Source: Streptomyces sp. NBC_01275
Lineage (GTDB): Bacteria; Actinomycetota; Actinomycetes; Streptomycetales; Streptomycetaceae
Reading direction: 5' to 3'
DNA: 64,000 bases
Assembly: GCF_026340655.1 (NCBI RefSeq)
Contig: NZ_JAPEOZ010000001.1
Span: 8,742,001 to 8,806,000 of the forward strand
The position numbers and the translations under genes are program-made. Within the stretch, counting starts at the first letter, position 1. The number at the start of each line of letters is the position of its first letter. Positions 53,562 through 62,041 of this stretch are shown here, piece after piece. The notes under the pieces are model-generated. The model saw nothing but the letters and a program-made list of their open reading frames with translations, searched no databases and was not told the DNA's origin.

Positions 53562-54787
53562 CACTCGGCCTCGCTGTGAGGGAGCGGCGGAGCCGACGGA
53601 CCGACCGGGCCGGCCGTCTGCAGGTACCGCTCGAGTTCGTCGGCGGCGCGCCCATGTCCACCCGCCTCGCGCTGGGCGGTCCGCAGGGCGCTCGCGGCTG
53701 CCCGGAACCGGGGCTCGTGAAGGAGGCGCCGGGCGAGGACACGCATCGAGCCCCTTGCGACGTCCTGGGTACGCATCGACAGGCCGGCGCCCAGCTCGAC
53801 GACGCGCCGGGCCACCATCGGCTGGTCGGCGCCCTGCGGGACCACCAGCAGCGGAACCCCGGCGTACATGGCCTCGTTGACACTGTTCATCCCGCCGTGG
53901 GTGACGAACAGCGCCGCGCGGGCCAGCACCTCCGGCTGCGGCACGAAGCGGCGGGCGAGCACGTTGGAGGGCAGTGGCCCGAGCGCGTCGGGATCGGTCT
54001 GCCCGGTGGCGACGACCACGGTGCCGCCCAGCGGGGCGAGCGCGGTGGCAAAGCTGCGCAGCAGCTGTGGGTCGGCGTTGAACACCGTGCCCAGCGAGGC
54101 GTACAGGACCGGGTCCTGCAGCCGATCGGCCGGGAACGACGGGTCGAGCGGTCGGGCGCCGATGCTTGGGCCGACGAACCGATACGACTCGTCGAAGTCC
54201 TCGACGGCAGGCTGGAACGCCCGTGAGGTGTAGACCAGGTTGAGCGGTCGGCGGATGTTCGCCACGTCGAGCAAAGGCAACCCCCGTGCGTCGAAGCGAC
54301 GGTGCAGCGCCCAGCGGGACCGCAGGTAGCCCTGGACGCTGCGGGGCTGAGCCATCGCTGCGGTCAGCAGGTCCCAGGAGCCACGGGTGGGGCTGGGAAC
54401 ATGCCGGTTGAGGGCGAACGTGGTGAACGACGAGGCTGCCGGCACCCCGAGCTCGCGGGCGGCGACCGCGCCCCACAGACAGGCACTGTCGTGGACGATC
54501 AGGTCGGGTCGGTCGCGGCGCAGGTCGGTGAGCACGGTGGGCAGCAAGCGCACGGCGGTGCTCGCGAGCGCCTCCATCCACGTGACCGGCGTCGGCGGAT
54601 CGGGGAGCGGCTGATCGCCCCCGGGGTAGAGGTGCACGGTCGCGCCGGTGGCCTCGATCTCCCCACGGAACGCGGGCGAGGTGTGGTAGCTGACGGCATG
54701 GCCGCGTCGAACGAGCTCGGCCACGACCGGCAGCGTCGGGTTGACGTGCCCGTGCATGCCGATGTTGAGGAACGCGATGGTACTCAC
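53561..54787 (-). CDS. MGT-type glycosyltransferase (GT1 family)
   Basis: 408 residues from GTG 54787. N-terminal acceptor domain opens with IAFLNIGMHGHVNPTLPVV; C-terminal donor domain contains ASLGTVFNADP and the plant-like signature VTHGGMNSVNEAMYAGVPLL, then PQGADQP near residue 350. Transfers a sugar from a nucleotide donor to a small lipophilic acceptor such as a macrolide or lipid. The GTG overlaps the patatin stop (GTGA). With patatin and hydrolase it suggests glycolipid or lipid-remodelling chemistry (inference). Confidence 0.88.
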   Translation of the reverse strand: MSTIAFLNIGMHGHVNPTLPVVAELVRRGHAVSYHTSPAFRGEIEATGATVHLYPGGDQPLPDPPTPVTWMEALASTAVRLLPTVLTDLRRDRPDLIVHDSACLWGAVAARELGVPAASSFTTFALNRHVPSPTRGSWDLLTAAMAQPRSVQGYLRSRWALHRRFDARGLPLLDVANIRRPLNLVYTSRAFQPAVEDFDESYRFVGPSIGARPLDPSFPADRLQDPVLYASLGTVFNADPQLLRSFATALAPLGGTVVVATGQTDPDALGPLPSNVLARRFVPQPEVLARAALFVTHGGMNSVNEAMYAGVPLLVVPQGADQPMVARRVVELGAGLSMRTQDVARGSMRVLARRLLHEPRFRAAASALRTAQREAGGHGRAADELERYLQTAGPVGPSAPPLPHSEAE

Positions 54788-55782
54788 AGGTCGACTCCCA
54801 CTGTGGAACAAGTTGACGCCTCGCCCGGGCCGGCGGATGCCGCCGAAGAATCGTCGACCCGGTACAGCCCCGGCCCGTTGATGCTCAGCCCGTCCAGAAA
54901 GCGCCCCGCCGCGCGGCAGGCGGTGCTGATCAGCCGCTGGGAATGGCCGAAGTCCCACGGGGCGGGCCACGTCTCGATGCCGGTCGGCAGCACGACGGTC
55001 GGGATGCGCCGGGACACCTCGTGCAGATCACGCTCGATCTGGTGGTGCAACAGCAGTAGCCCGGCCCGGGCGGCGACCGCACCGGCCCGTCGGCGCGGAT
55101 TGGCGGGGCGCAACGGTGAGCTCTCCGGCCCGGCCGCGACCACCACCACGCTGGCCGCCCCGGCCTGCTGGGCGGCCAGTACCGGGACGTAGGCGATCAC
55201 CCCGCCGTCGACGAGCGTCCGGCCCTCACGATCCACGGGGGGCAGCATCCCGGGAATGGCCGCGCTGGCCAGCAGCGCGGACTCGAGGTCTCCGTGGTCG
55301 AGCAGCACCGGAGCCCCGGTGGCCAGGTCCATGGCCACCGCGGTGAACGGGACCGCCAACTGCTCGATCCGCGACGGCAGCCCAGCCCGTGCGATCAGCC
55401 GACGCAGGCCGCGATCGGTGAAGATGCCGGCCCGTGAGGACAGGTAGCCGAGCGGATACACCTCACGGCGACGCAACTGGGTCCACACGTGGTCCAGCCA
55501 CGGCGCGGCCCTGTCGGGGTGGGCGGCCGCGATGGCCCCGTTGAGGGCGCCCACCGAGGTTCCGATGATCAGGTCCGGGACGAATCCGCGCTGCTCCAGC
55601 GCGTATCCGACACCGACATGCGCCGCCCCGAGCACGCCACCGGCGCCCACCACCACGGCCACGGGCCGGGGAAGGGCGCTCAATCCGGCCGACGTCGGGT
55701 CCACGGGCGGCCTGCTCGTCGCCGCCTCGCTGAGGCCGAAGTGCGCCGACGAGGCTGGTCTTCGGCGACGAGAAACCCTCAT
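54784..55782 (-). CDS. Patatin-like phospholipase
   Basis: 332 residues. Oxyanion Gly-rich loop (VVGAGGVLGAAHVGVGYAL) near residue 45, nucleophile elbow GTSVGALNGAIAA near 76 with the catalytic Ser, and the catalytic Asp in LVDGGVIAYVPV near 195. This is the full patatin Ser-Asp dyad, giving an acyl hydrolase acting on membrane lipids. AAAGGTGG precedes the ATG. First gene of a five-gene overlapping operon starting at P21, about 50 bases upstream. Confidence 0.9.
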   Translation of the reverse strand: MRVSRRRRPASSAHFGLSEAATSRPPVDPTSAGLSALPRPVAVVVGAGGVLGAAHVGVGYALEQRGFVPDLIIGTSVGALNGAIAAAHPDRAAPWLDHVWTQLRRREVYPLGYLSSRAGIFTDRGLRRLIARAGLPSRIEQLAVPFTAVAMDLATGAPVLLDHGDLESALLASAAIPGMLPPVDREGRTLVDGGVIAYVPVLAAQQAGAASVVVVAAGPESSPLRPANPRRRAGAVAARAGLLLLHHQIERDLHEVSRRIPTVVLPTGIETWPAPWDFGHSQRLISTACRAAGRFLDGLSINGPGLYRVDDSSAASAGPGEASTCSTVGVDL

Positions 55783-55830
55783 GATCCACCTTTCTCACCA
55801 CTGCACCGAATCGGATGGGTCTCCCCACTA

Positions 55831-55857
55831 GACCGGGCAGCCATACGATGTGTGACA
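55831..55857 (-). promoter_or_regulatory. ECF41-type promoter (P21)
   Basis: Minus strand TGTCACA (55857-55851), 16-nt spacer, GGTC (55834-55831) then TAGT. Drives the patatin operon. Its outer flank resembles that of P1 (both carry TGTGTGACACCG). Confidence 0.87.
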
Positions 55858-55985
55858 CCGTCGGCTCAGGCGCAGGCGAAGCTGTCATTGAGGGCATGCG
55901 GGAAAACAGTGTGAGTTTGCGAAAACATGGTGTGATCGAGACAGGCGGAATGCTCAGCAGTTCTGACGGACTCATCCATGTTCGC

Positions 55986-56781
55986 CCTCACGGCCTCACG
56001 GCCTCACGCCCTCACGGCCTCACGGCCTCACGGCCTCACGGCCTCACGGCCTCACGGCCTCACGGCCTCACGGCCTCACGGCCTCACGGCCTCACGGCCT
56101 CACGGCCTCACGGCCTCACGGCCTCACGGCCTCACGGCCTCACGGCCTCACGGCCTCACGGCCTCACGGCCTCACGGCCTCACGGCCTCACGGCCTCACG
56201 GCCTCACGGCCTCACGGCCTCACGGCCTCACGGCCTCACGGCCTCACGGCCTCACGGCCTCACGGCCTCACGGCCTCACGGCCTCACGGCCTCACGGCCT
56301 CACGGCCTCACGGCCTCACGGCCTCACGGCCTCACGGCCTCACGGCCTCACGGCCTCACGGCCTCACGGCCTCACGGCCTCACGGCCTCACGGCCTCACG
56401 GCCTCACGGCCTCACGGCCTCACGGCCTCACGGCCTCACGGCCTCACGGCCTCACGGCCTCACGGCCTCACGGCCTCACGGCCTCACGGCCTCACGGCCT
56501 CACGGCCTCACGGCCTCACGGCCTCACGGCCTCACGGCCTCACGGCCTCACGGCCTCACGGCCTCACGGCCTCACGGCCTCACGGCCTCACGGCCTCACG
56601 GCCTCACGGCCTCACGGCCTCACGGCCTCACGGCCTCACGGCCTCACGGCCTCACGGCCTCACGGCCTCACGGCCTCACGGCCTCACGGCCTCACGGCCT
56701 CACGGCCTCACGGCCTCACGGCCTCACGGCCTCACGGCCTCACGGCCTCACGGCCTCACGGCCTCACGCCCTCACGGCCTC
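55986..56781. repeat. Octamer tandem array, about 100 copies of GGCCTCAC
   Basis: Nearly perfect head-to-tail copies of the 8-bp unit over about 796 bases. The only variants I see are near the two ends (GCCCTCAC near 56008 and 56768). The plus strand is open in all frames and would encode Leu-Thr-Ala-Ser-Arg-Pro-His-Gly repeats; the minus strand has TGA in every frame. The adjacent membrane gene takes its stop codon from the first repeat unit. I consider the array non-coding. Confidence 0.95.
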
Positions 56782-57887
56782 GCGCCGTGCAGGATCGCGG
56801 CAGACGTGGCAGACGTGGCAGACGCGGCGATCCGGTCGAGCAGGAACAGCGCCGCGACGCACAGAGCGATCCAGACCGACAGCACCACGACACCGTTGAC
56901 CAGCCCGTCGTGGTGGAAGTAGGCAAGCCCGTCCAGGGCGCGGACGCCGACGCCCGGAGGCATGACCGAGGCGAGGGGCTTCAGCCAACCAGGCAGAAAT
57001 TCGGGCGGCAGTACGCCACCGCTGCTGGCGTTTCCCATCACCAGCATGAAAATCGACGCAAGCAGAACCCCGATCGGGCCGAAGATCCGGATCAAGAGGA
57101 TGGTGGCTGCCGCCACAGCCCCCGCCATCAGCGCCACAAGGCCCGCGATGCCCAGAAAGGGACCGGGTATGGCTCCGAAGGCCGTACTCGCGATGAGGGC
57201 GGTCGCCAGCCCGCCGACGGCCGCGAACAGCGCCAGACTGCTCACGCGCTGCCCGAAAGAGAGGCGCGGTGCCACTTGGTAGGTCACCTGGCCGAAGAGG
57301 AACCCTGCGAGCACCAGCCCGAATGAGGCATAGAACACCGACAGGCCCCGGCTGTCCCCGCTCGAGAGCGGAAGGATGTCGACCACGGGCCATTTCTCGT
57401 CTGTCGGCTGACAGCCCGGGGCGCACGGACTGGCGAGCGGAGTCACCAGCGCGGACACCGCGGGGCCGTTGGCGCCCGCATACACGATCCTGGGATCGCC
57501 GTCGTCGGCCAACAGCGCGGCATAGGCCTGGCGGTGCTCAACCGCCAGACGGGCCGAGGCGTTGTCCGGGTACCGGTCGACCTGGAAGCCGTCTGGCGAG
57601 ACACGCTGCAGCCGGACGTCGAAAAGCGCCGCGGTCCTGTCGGATGCGGCGACGGCGACCGGCAGTCGGTGCGCCTGAGGCGTATGGAAGGCGGCGAGGA
57701 AAACGCTGACGAAGACCAGACCAATCGTCAGCACCGTGATCACGGGCTTGAGCACCGCCTGCGGACCGGTCAGCCCCGGCCGTTCGGGTGGGGCGTCGGT
57801 CTGCGCTCCTTGATGGTGGCGGTGTCGCTCTGGTCCAGGGTCGGGGTCGGGGAGATGACTTTGACCTGTGGTGTCAGTGCTGGGCAT
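56772..57887 (-). CDS. DUF3533/ABC-2-like membrane protein
   Basis: 371 residues. A cytosolic Pro/His-rich start, first transmembrane helix near residue 50, an extracellular domain (PVAVAASDRTAALFDVRLQR onward) to about residue 195, then five or six helices (LSVFYASFGLVLAGFLFG through WIALCVAALFLLD). This is the YhgE/Pip-like, DUF3533 layout. Divergent from the marR gene, which likely represses it. The C-terminus ILHGARP and stop come from sequence at the octamer array border, so repeat expansion may have altered its end. Confidence 0.75.
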   Translation of the reverse strand: MPSTDTTGQSHLPDPDPGPERHRHHQGAQTDAPPERPGLTGPQAVLKPVITVLTIGLVFVSVFLAAFHTPQAHRLPVAVAASDRTAALFDVRLQRVSPDGFQVDRYPDNASARLAVEHRQAYAALLADDGDPRIVYAGANGPAVSALVTPLASPCAPGCQPTDEKWPVVDILPLSSGDSRGLSVFYASFGLVLAGFLFGQVTYQVAPRLSFGQRVSSLALFAAVGGLATALIASTAFGAIPGPFLGIAGLVALMAGAVAAATILLIRIFGPIGVLLASIFMLVMGNASSGGVLPPEFLPGWLKPLASVMPPGVGVRALDGLAYFHHDGLVNGVVVLSVWIALCVAALFLLDRIAASATSATSAAILHGARP

Positions 57888-57907
57888 GGCTCCTCGACCT
57901 TCATCGT

Positions 57908-57933
57908 GTAAGTTGGCTTATAAGTCACCTTAC
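57908..57933. promoter_or_regulatory. Candidate MarR operator
   Basis: GTAAG (57908-57912) and CTTAC (57929-57933) flank a partly symmetric TTATAA centre between the divergent membrane-protein and marR genes. AT-rich palindromes at this position are typical of MarR binding. Confidence 0.55.
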
Positions 57934-57947
57934 ATGTGGAGGCGTTG

Positions 57948-58421
57948 ATGGCGGTGAAGGATCCCAGTGAGCGCATCGGCTACCTGATCTGGCAGCTCTC
58001 ACAGGCGTACGCGCAGCGCCTCGAACGGGTGTTGCGCCCGCTCGGACTGACCCAGGCGCAGTTCAGTGCGCTCGTCCGATTGAGCCGGGACGGGGCGATG
58101 TCCAGTGCCGAACTCGCCCGCCGCTGTGGCGTCACCGCCCAGTCCATGGGCGCGGGACTGCGGAGTCTGGTCGAGCGTGGACTCGTCGAGCGGCGTCCCC
58201 ACCCCACTCACGGGAAGATCATCGAAATGTGCGTCACACCTGCGGGCGAGGCACTGGCACTGCGGGGCGAGACCGCGCTCGAACCGTGCGAGCAGGAGAC
58301 CCTGCAACCGTTCCTGCCCCGGGAGCGGGAACAGGTACGCGCTCACCTCCGTCGCATGCTCGGAGCCCTCAACGCCCCGGCGCTGGGACCGGACGACCGG
58401 GATCAGCACGGCGGGACATGA
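57948..58421 (+). CDS. MarR-family transcriptional regulator
   Basis: 157 residues from ATG 57948 (GGAGG upstream). Winged-helix core: LTQAQFSALVRLSRDGAMSS, AELARRCGVTAQSMGAGLRS at residues 30-70, wing around RPHPTHGK, flanked by N- and C-terminal dimerisation helices. Likely represses itself and the divergent membrane gene, released by a small ligand. Confidence 0.88.
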   Translation: MAVKDPSERIGYLIWQLSQAYAQRLERVLRPLGLTQAQFSALVRLSRDGAMSSAELARRCGVTAQSMGAGLRSLVERGLVERRPHPTHGKIIEMCVTPAGEALALRGETALEPCEQETLQPFLPREREQVRAHLRRMLGALNAPALGPDDRDQHGGT

Positions 58422-58590
58422 GCTGCGCACGGCTCAGATCGAACTGGTACCGACAACGACCGTGAACTTCAACGGCCGCCTTTCGTGGGGAGGCGGTGTC
58501 GGTGACCGTCGACGAACGTGACCGTCTCGTCGAACGGTGCCCGGCCCGTACGGGTGCAGCTGTGCAACCCTTCGGCGCGGAGACTGCCGG

Positions 58591-59064
58591 TCAGCCGAAC
58601 TGGCCAGGCTGGTAGTCGCCGGCGGGCTGCTGGGTGACGACGTTGACGCGGTTGTAGGCGTTGATGACGGCGATGAGGGAGATCAGGGCGACGAGTTGGT
58701 CCTCGTCGAAGTGCTTCGCCGCGTTCGTCCAGGCCTCATCGGTGACACCGCCGGCCGCGTCGGCGATGCGGGTGCCCTGTTCAGCCAGTTCCAACGCGGC
58801 GCGCTCGGCGTCGGTGTACACCTTGGCCTCGCGCCAGGCCGCGACCAGGTGGAGGCGTTGCATGGCCTCTCCCGCCGCGATGGCGTCCTTGGTGTGCATG
58901 TCGGTGCAGAAAGCGCAGCCGTTGATCTGACTGACGCGGATCTTCACCAGTTCCTGGGTCGCGGCCGGCAGTGTCGAGTCCGAAGCAACCTTGTTGGCTG
59001 AGTTGATGTGCTTCAACGCCTTTCCCGCGAGGGAGTGGCCGAAGTAGTTGAGGCGCGATTCCAC
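58591..59064 (-). CDS. Carboxymuconolactone decarboxylase/AhpD-like protein
   Basis: 157 residues from GTG 59064 (AAGGAG upstream). NGCAFCTDMHTKDA near residue 50 is the AhpD-type Cys-x2-Cys-x3-His redox centre; surrounding helices match the CMD family. Acts as a peroxidase-linked thiol reductant or related enzyme. CMD proteins are the commonest target of ECF41 sigma factors, so its position 37 bases after P22 is strong support for the regulon reading. Confidence 0.92.
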   Translation of the reverse strand: MESRLNYFGHSLAGKALKHINSANKVASDSTLPAATQELVKIRVSQINGCAFCTDMHTKDAIAAGEAMQRLHLVAAWREAKVYTDAERAALELAEQGTRIADAAGGVTDEAWTNAAKHFDEDQLVALISLIAVINAYNRVNVVTQQPAGDYQPGQFG

Positions 59065-59100
59065 AGTGATCTCCTTGCCGCCTGGCGGATGCACACTATT

Positions 59101-59128
59101 GACCGAGGCGCCATGGCGATGTGTGACA
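59101..59128 (-). promoter_or_regulatory. ECF41-type promoter (P22, 17-nt spacer)
   Basis: Minus strand TGTCACA (59128-59122), 17-nt spacer, GGTC (59104-59101) then AATA. The only copy with a 17-base spacer. Confidence 0.75.
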
Positions 59129-59490
59129 GGAAGTCGGGTGTGGCGTGCATCTCATGTGCCGCGTTTCCGATGGCCTCGGTGGAGGCGAAACCTGTAGGGA
59201 TGAGGACGAAGAAGCAGGCAGAATCCGTACCTGTGGACATCCGCCCGTCCCATCGCGTGCTCCCTGCGCGCGGCCCTGACCATTGCCGGGCCCGGGGGCC
59301 CACCCCGGAAATCGTGGTCAGGCGTCAAGGGTGTGACAAGGTGTTATCTCACACGGTATGTTTCAGTGTGTGCCTCGACGGAGGTCGCACAATGCGTGCA
59401 GCAGCCGCCTTCCGCCAGGCTGGGTCCCCGCGGCGCGGGCGAGGGCTGCCGCGGGGCGCGCCGCAGCGGCTGCCACGTCGTTTCGCGTGC
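59129..59490. other. Intergenic region without clear gene
   Basis: About 360 bases between P22 and the rrf2 stop. TGTGACA occurs at 59332-59338 without a matching -10. A plus-strand ATG at 59391 with GGAGG opens a basic frame running antisense into rrf2; not convincing. Confidence 0.4.
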
Positions 59491-59952
59491 TCAGTTCAGT
59501 GCGGAGCGCACTACTTGCCGGACCATCGGGGAGCGGTCCAGCTCCGCTCTGATATCGGCAAGACACTGAGCGGCCAGTGCCTGGTGCCATGCCTGTTCCG
59601 CCCGGCGCATGGCCGCGTTGACGGCGCATGCGCCCGTCGGCGGCGGTGACAGCTCGCCGATCTTGCCGGAGCAGCGGATCTCGGTGCAGCGAAAGACCTC
59701 GGTGTCTCCCTCGATGGCCTCCACCACATCCAGGAGGGTGATGTTCTCAAGGGGTCTGGCCAGACGGAACCCTCCGCGCGGCCCGGGCACGGAGACCACG
59801 AGCCCGGCACGGGCCAACTGCTGCAGCTGTTTGTTGAGGTAGGAGGAGGAGAGGCCGTGGGCCTCGGCGAGCTGGCCGCTGCCCACCGGCCCGCCTCCGA
59901 TCATGTCCAGGTTCAGCAGTGTGTGCAGAGCCCACTCGACACCTTTAGCCAT
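59491..59952 (-). CDS. Rrf2-family iron-sulfur transcriptional regulator
   Basis: 153 residues from ATG 59952 (ATG 59958 equally possible; no Shine-Dalgarno, perhaps leaderless). N-terminal winged helix (VEWALHTLLNLDMIGGGPVG, AEAHGLSSSYLNKQLQQLAR), then RCTEIRCSG and GACAVN with three cysteines around residues 90-107, as in the Fe-S sensors NsrR, IscR and RsrR. Likely senses redox or NO and represses itself and the divergent flavoprotein 60181. Palindromic GGACAT-TAC-ATGTCC lies 12 bases before its start. Confidence 0.88.
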   Translation of the reverse strand: MAKGVEWALHTLLNLDMIGGGPVGSGQLAEAHGLSSSYLNKQLQQLARAGLVVSVPGPRGGFRLARPLENITLLDVVEAIEGDTEVFRCTEIRCSGKIGELSPPPTGACAVNAAMRRAEQAWHQALAAQCLADIRAELDRSPMVRQVVRSALN

Positions 59953-59963
59953 TCGCATAATAC

Positions 59964-59978
59964 GGACATTACATGTCC
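59964..59978. promoter_or_regulatory. Candidate Rrf2 operator 1
   Basis: GGACATTACATGTCC, a perfect 6-3-6 palindrome beside the rrf2 start. Suggests autoregulation. Confidence 0.6.
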
Positions 59979-60051
59979 AGGATCGAAGCTCGGCGCTCGC
60001 TGCTGACCTGCGGATTCCGTTCGGCAGGGGCGGTGGCCTCGCTAATAGATC

Positions 60052-60088
60052 TTGACATTTAATATCCAGGATAGTTAGTGTCCAGGAT
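60052..60088 (+). promoter_or_regulatory. Promoter and operator of the flavoprotein gene
   Basis: TTGACA (60052-60057) with a weak -10 (TTAGTG) 17 bases on. TCCAGGAT occurs at 60065-60072 and again at 60081-60088, the same octamer as at 59976-59983 next to rrf2. Repetition of the element at both promoters points to shared Rrf2 control; the TTGACA type promoter contrasts with the ECF41-type ones. Confidence 0.55.
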
Positions 60089-60180
60089 GTGCGGTGCGGG
60101 CCCTCGGGAGGCCCCCGCAGTAGACAGCCCTGCTCACGGAGCACCGGCTTCTCGCTTCGACTTCGAAAATGGGGAAGTTC

Positions 60181-61386
60181 ATGAAGGATGTCCTGGTCAT
60201 CGGCGGAGGCTTCGCCGGCGTGTGGAGCGCGGCAGGAGCCGTACGCGCCGCCCGTGAGGCGGGCGGCCCCGGCGACGAAATACGGGTGACGCTGGTCAGC
60301 GGCGGCGATGATCTGGTCATCCGCCCCCGCCTCTACGAGGACGCCCCCGAAGGTATGCGGGTCGCCCTCGACCGCATCCTCGGACCGATCGGCGTACGCC
60401 GCGTCACGGCGACCGTCACAGGGATCGACACCGAGGCGCACACCGTACGTGCCGTCGGACGTGCCGGCGAGGAACTGGACATGGCCTACGACAAGCTGGT
60501 GCTGGCCACGGGTAGCCAGCTCGTACAGCCCGACTTCCCGGGCTCGCAAGAAGTCTTCGACGTCGACACCCTTCCCGCGGCGGCCGCCCTCGACAACCAC
60601 CTGCGGAGGCTGCCCGAACAGGCATCCTCTCCGGGCCGCTACACCGCCGTCGTGGTCGGCGCCGGTTTCACCGGTCTGGAGATCGCCACCGCACTGGGCG
60701 AACGGCTCCGCGCGATCGCCGACCGCGACAGCGCGGCGGAAGACGTCCGGGTCGTCCTGGTCGACCGCGCCGGCGTCGTGGGCCCGGAGCTCGGCCCCGG
60801 CCCCCGCCCGAACATCGACGACGCGATCGACGAACTGAAGATCGAACGACGCCTGGGACGCACTGTGGCATCGGCGACCCGCCGGGACGTCACCCTCTCG
60901 GACGGCGAAGTGATCTCCGCGGCGACCGTCGTGTGGACGGCCGGTATGGCCGCGAGCCCGCTCACGGCCCAGATCCCCGGCGAACGCGACCGGCTGGGAC
61001 GACTCGGAGTGGACGCGCACCTCAGGGTCATCGGAGTTCCCGACGTCTACGCGGCGGGCGACACCGCGCTTGCCCCCGCGGAAGACGGCTACTCCACGGT
61101 GCAGTCCTGCCAGCACGCCCTGCCCATGGGCAAGTTCGCCGGACACAACGTGGCGGCCGACCTCCTGGGCAACACCCTGCTGCCCTTCACCCCCGACCCC
61201 TACGTCACCTGCCTCGACCTCGGCCTCGCCGGTGCCGTCTTCACCGAAGGGTGGGACCGCAAGATCGCGCTGACCGGGCAGGAGGCCAAGACCCTCAAGC
61301 GGAACATCAACGCGATCTGGATCTACCCGCCGACTGACGACCCGGAGCAGATCCTCGCCCAGGCGGGCCGCTTCTCCAACGGCTGA
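60181..61386 (+). CDS. NAD(P)/FAD-dependent oxidoreductase (NDH-2-like)
   Basis: 401 residues from ATG 60181 (GGGGAAG upstream; ATG 60169 is possible). FAD loop VLVIGGGFAGVWSAAGAV, NAD loop AVVVGAGFTGLEIATALGE near residue 155, DVYAAGDTALAP near 295, and a C-terminal segment ending KRNINAIWIYPP. NDH-2-like enzymes of this subfamily oxidise NADH with quinones or other acceptors. Divergent from rrf2, which is probably its redox-sensing repressor. Not under an ECF41-type promoter, unlike the NDH-2 at 18808. Confidence 0.88.
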   Translation: MKDVLVIGGGFAGVWSAAGAVRAAREAGGPGDEIRVTLVSGGDDLVIRPRLYEDAPEGMRVALDRILGPIGVRRVTATVTGIDTEAHTVRAVGRAGEELDMAYDKLVLATGSQLVQPDFPGSQEVFDVDTLPAAAALDNHLRRLPEQASSPGRYTAVVVGAGFTGLEIATALGERLRAIADRDSAAEDVRVVLVDRAGVVGPELGPGPRPNIDDAIDELKIERRLGRTVASATRRDVTLSDGEVISAATVVWTAGMAASPLTAQIPGERDRLGRLGVDAHLRVIGVPDVYAAGDTALAPAEDGYSTVQSCQHALPMGKFAGHNVAADLLGNTLLPFTPDPYVTCLDLGLAGAVFTEGWDRKIALTGQEAKTLKRNINAIWIYPPTDDPEQILAQAGRFSNG

Positions 61387-61516
61387 CAGCGGACCAGCGA
61401 CGTCTTTTCGATCGCCGAGCCGTGCGCGGTGGCGTGCTCACCGCCAGGCGCTGGAATGCATCGTCGTCACAGTCGTCGAGGGCTACCGCGCCACAGTCGG
61501 CGCCGGCGTGCTCGCC

Positions 61517-61558
61517 GTGGGCCATGAGCCACCGACCCGTCGGCGGTTCATGGCCCAC
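61517..61558. terminator. Long hairpin, probable terminator
   Basis: Arms of 19 bases (GTGGGCCATGAGCCACCGA and its complement with two mismatches) around a CCCG loop, 130 bases after the flavoprotein stop. Could end that transcript or be an IS-derived relic. Confidence 0.55.
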
Positions 61559-62041
61559 AGGGCTGATGGTCCGTCAGTCGGGTCGGCAACGGGTCAGTGT
61601 GAGCCCTGACAGCGTTTCTGCAGGTCAGAGCCGTGAGTGCCGTGCCGGGGTCAGCAGATGGTCAGCATGAGGCCGGACGGTGTCCCGGCTTGCCGACCTC
61701 CACCCGTGGCAAGGGTCTCTGCGCCGTCCGGCGCCCCGCTCGGAAGGCTTGATCCGTCAGCGGTCCTGTCCTCCGGTCGGCAGATCCGGCGGTGCGCTCC
61801 AGTCCGCCCACGCCCAAGTGGTGTACCGCCGGAGGAGCGGCCGTGGCGCCATGTGCCCCGCAGTCGCAATGCCTTGTCCGGCGCCCACGAAAACACTGCC
61901 GAGCTGCGGCAGTTGCCGGCTCCGGCCCTCCCGCAGGTCACCGTTCAGGACACAAACCGGCCAACGTGATGGCCTAATATCCGAATCGACAACAGAGGGC
62001 GTCCTGGCTCGTGTGCACATCCATGGGAGGGAGAGGATCAC
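61559..62041. other. Intergenic region before the terminal LAL gene
   Basis: About 480 bases. No frame gives a recognisable protein and I see no ECF41-type promoter or repeat. A GGAGGGAGAGGA purine stretch near 62025 is the ribosome-binding site of the next gene. Confidence 0.4.

Noticed and set aside
55986-56781. CRISPR array
   Set aside because: The repeat unit is 8 bp with no spacers and there are no cas genes.
55815-57326. Long plus-strand open frames (503 and 314 codons) with about 30 copies of TASRPHGL
   Set aside because: They are a by-product of the octamer repeat, which lacks stops on that strand; they have no ribosome-binding site and run antisense through the membrane-protein gene.
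59312-59338. TGTGACA at 59332-59338 as another ECF41-type promoter
   Set aside because: No GGTC or TGTC at the right distance on the minus strand; it would read toward the CMD gene, which already has P22.
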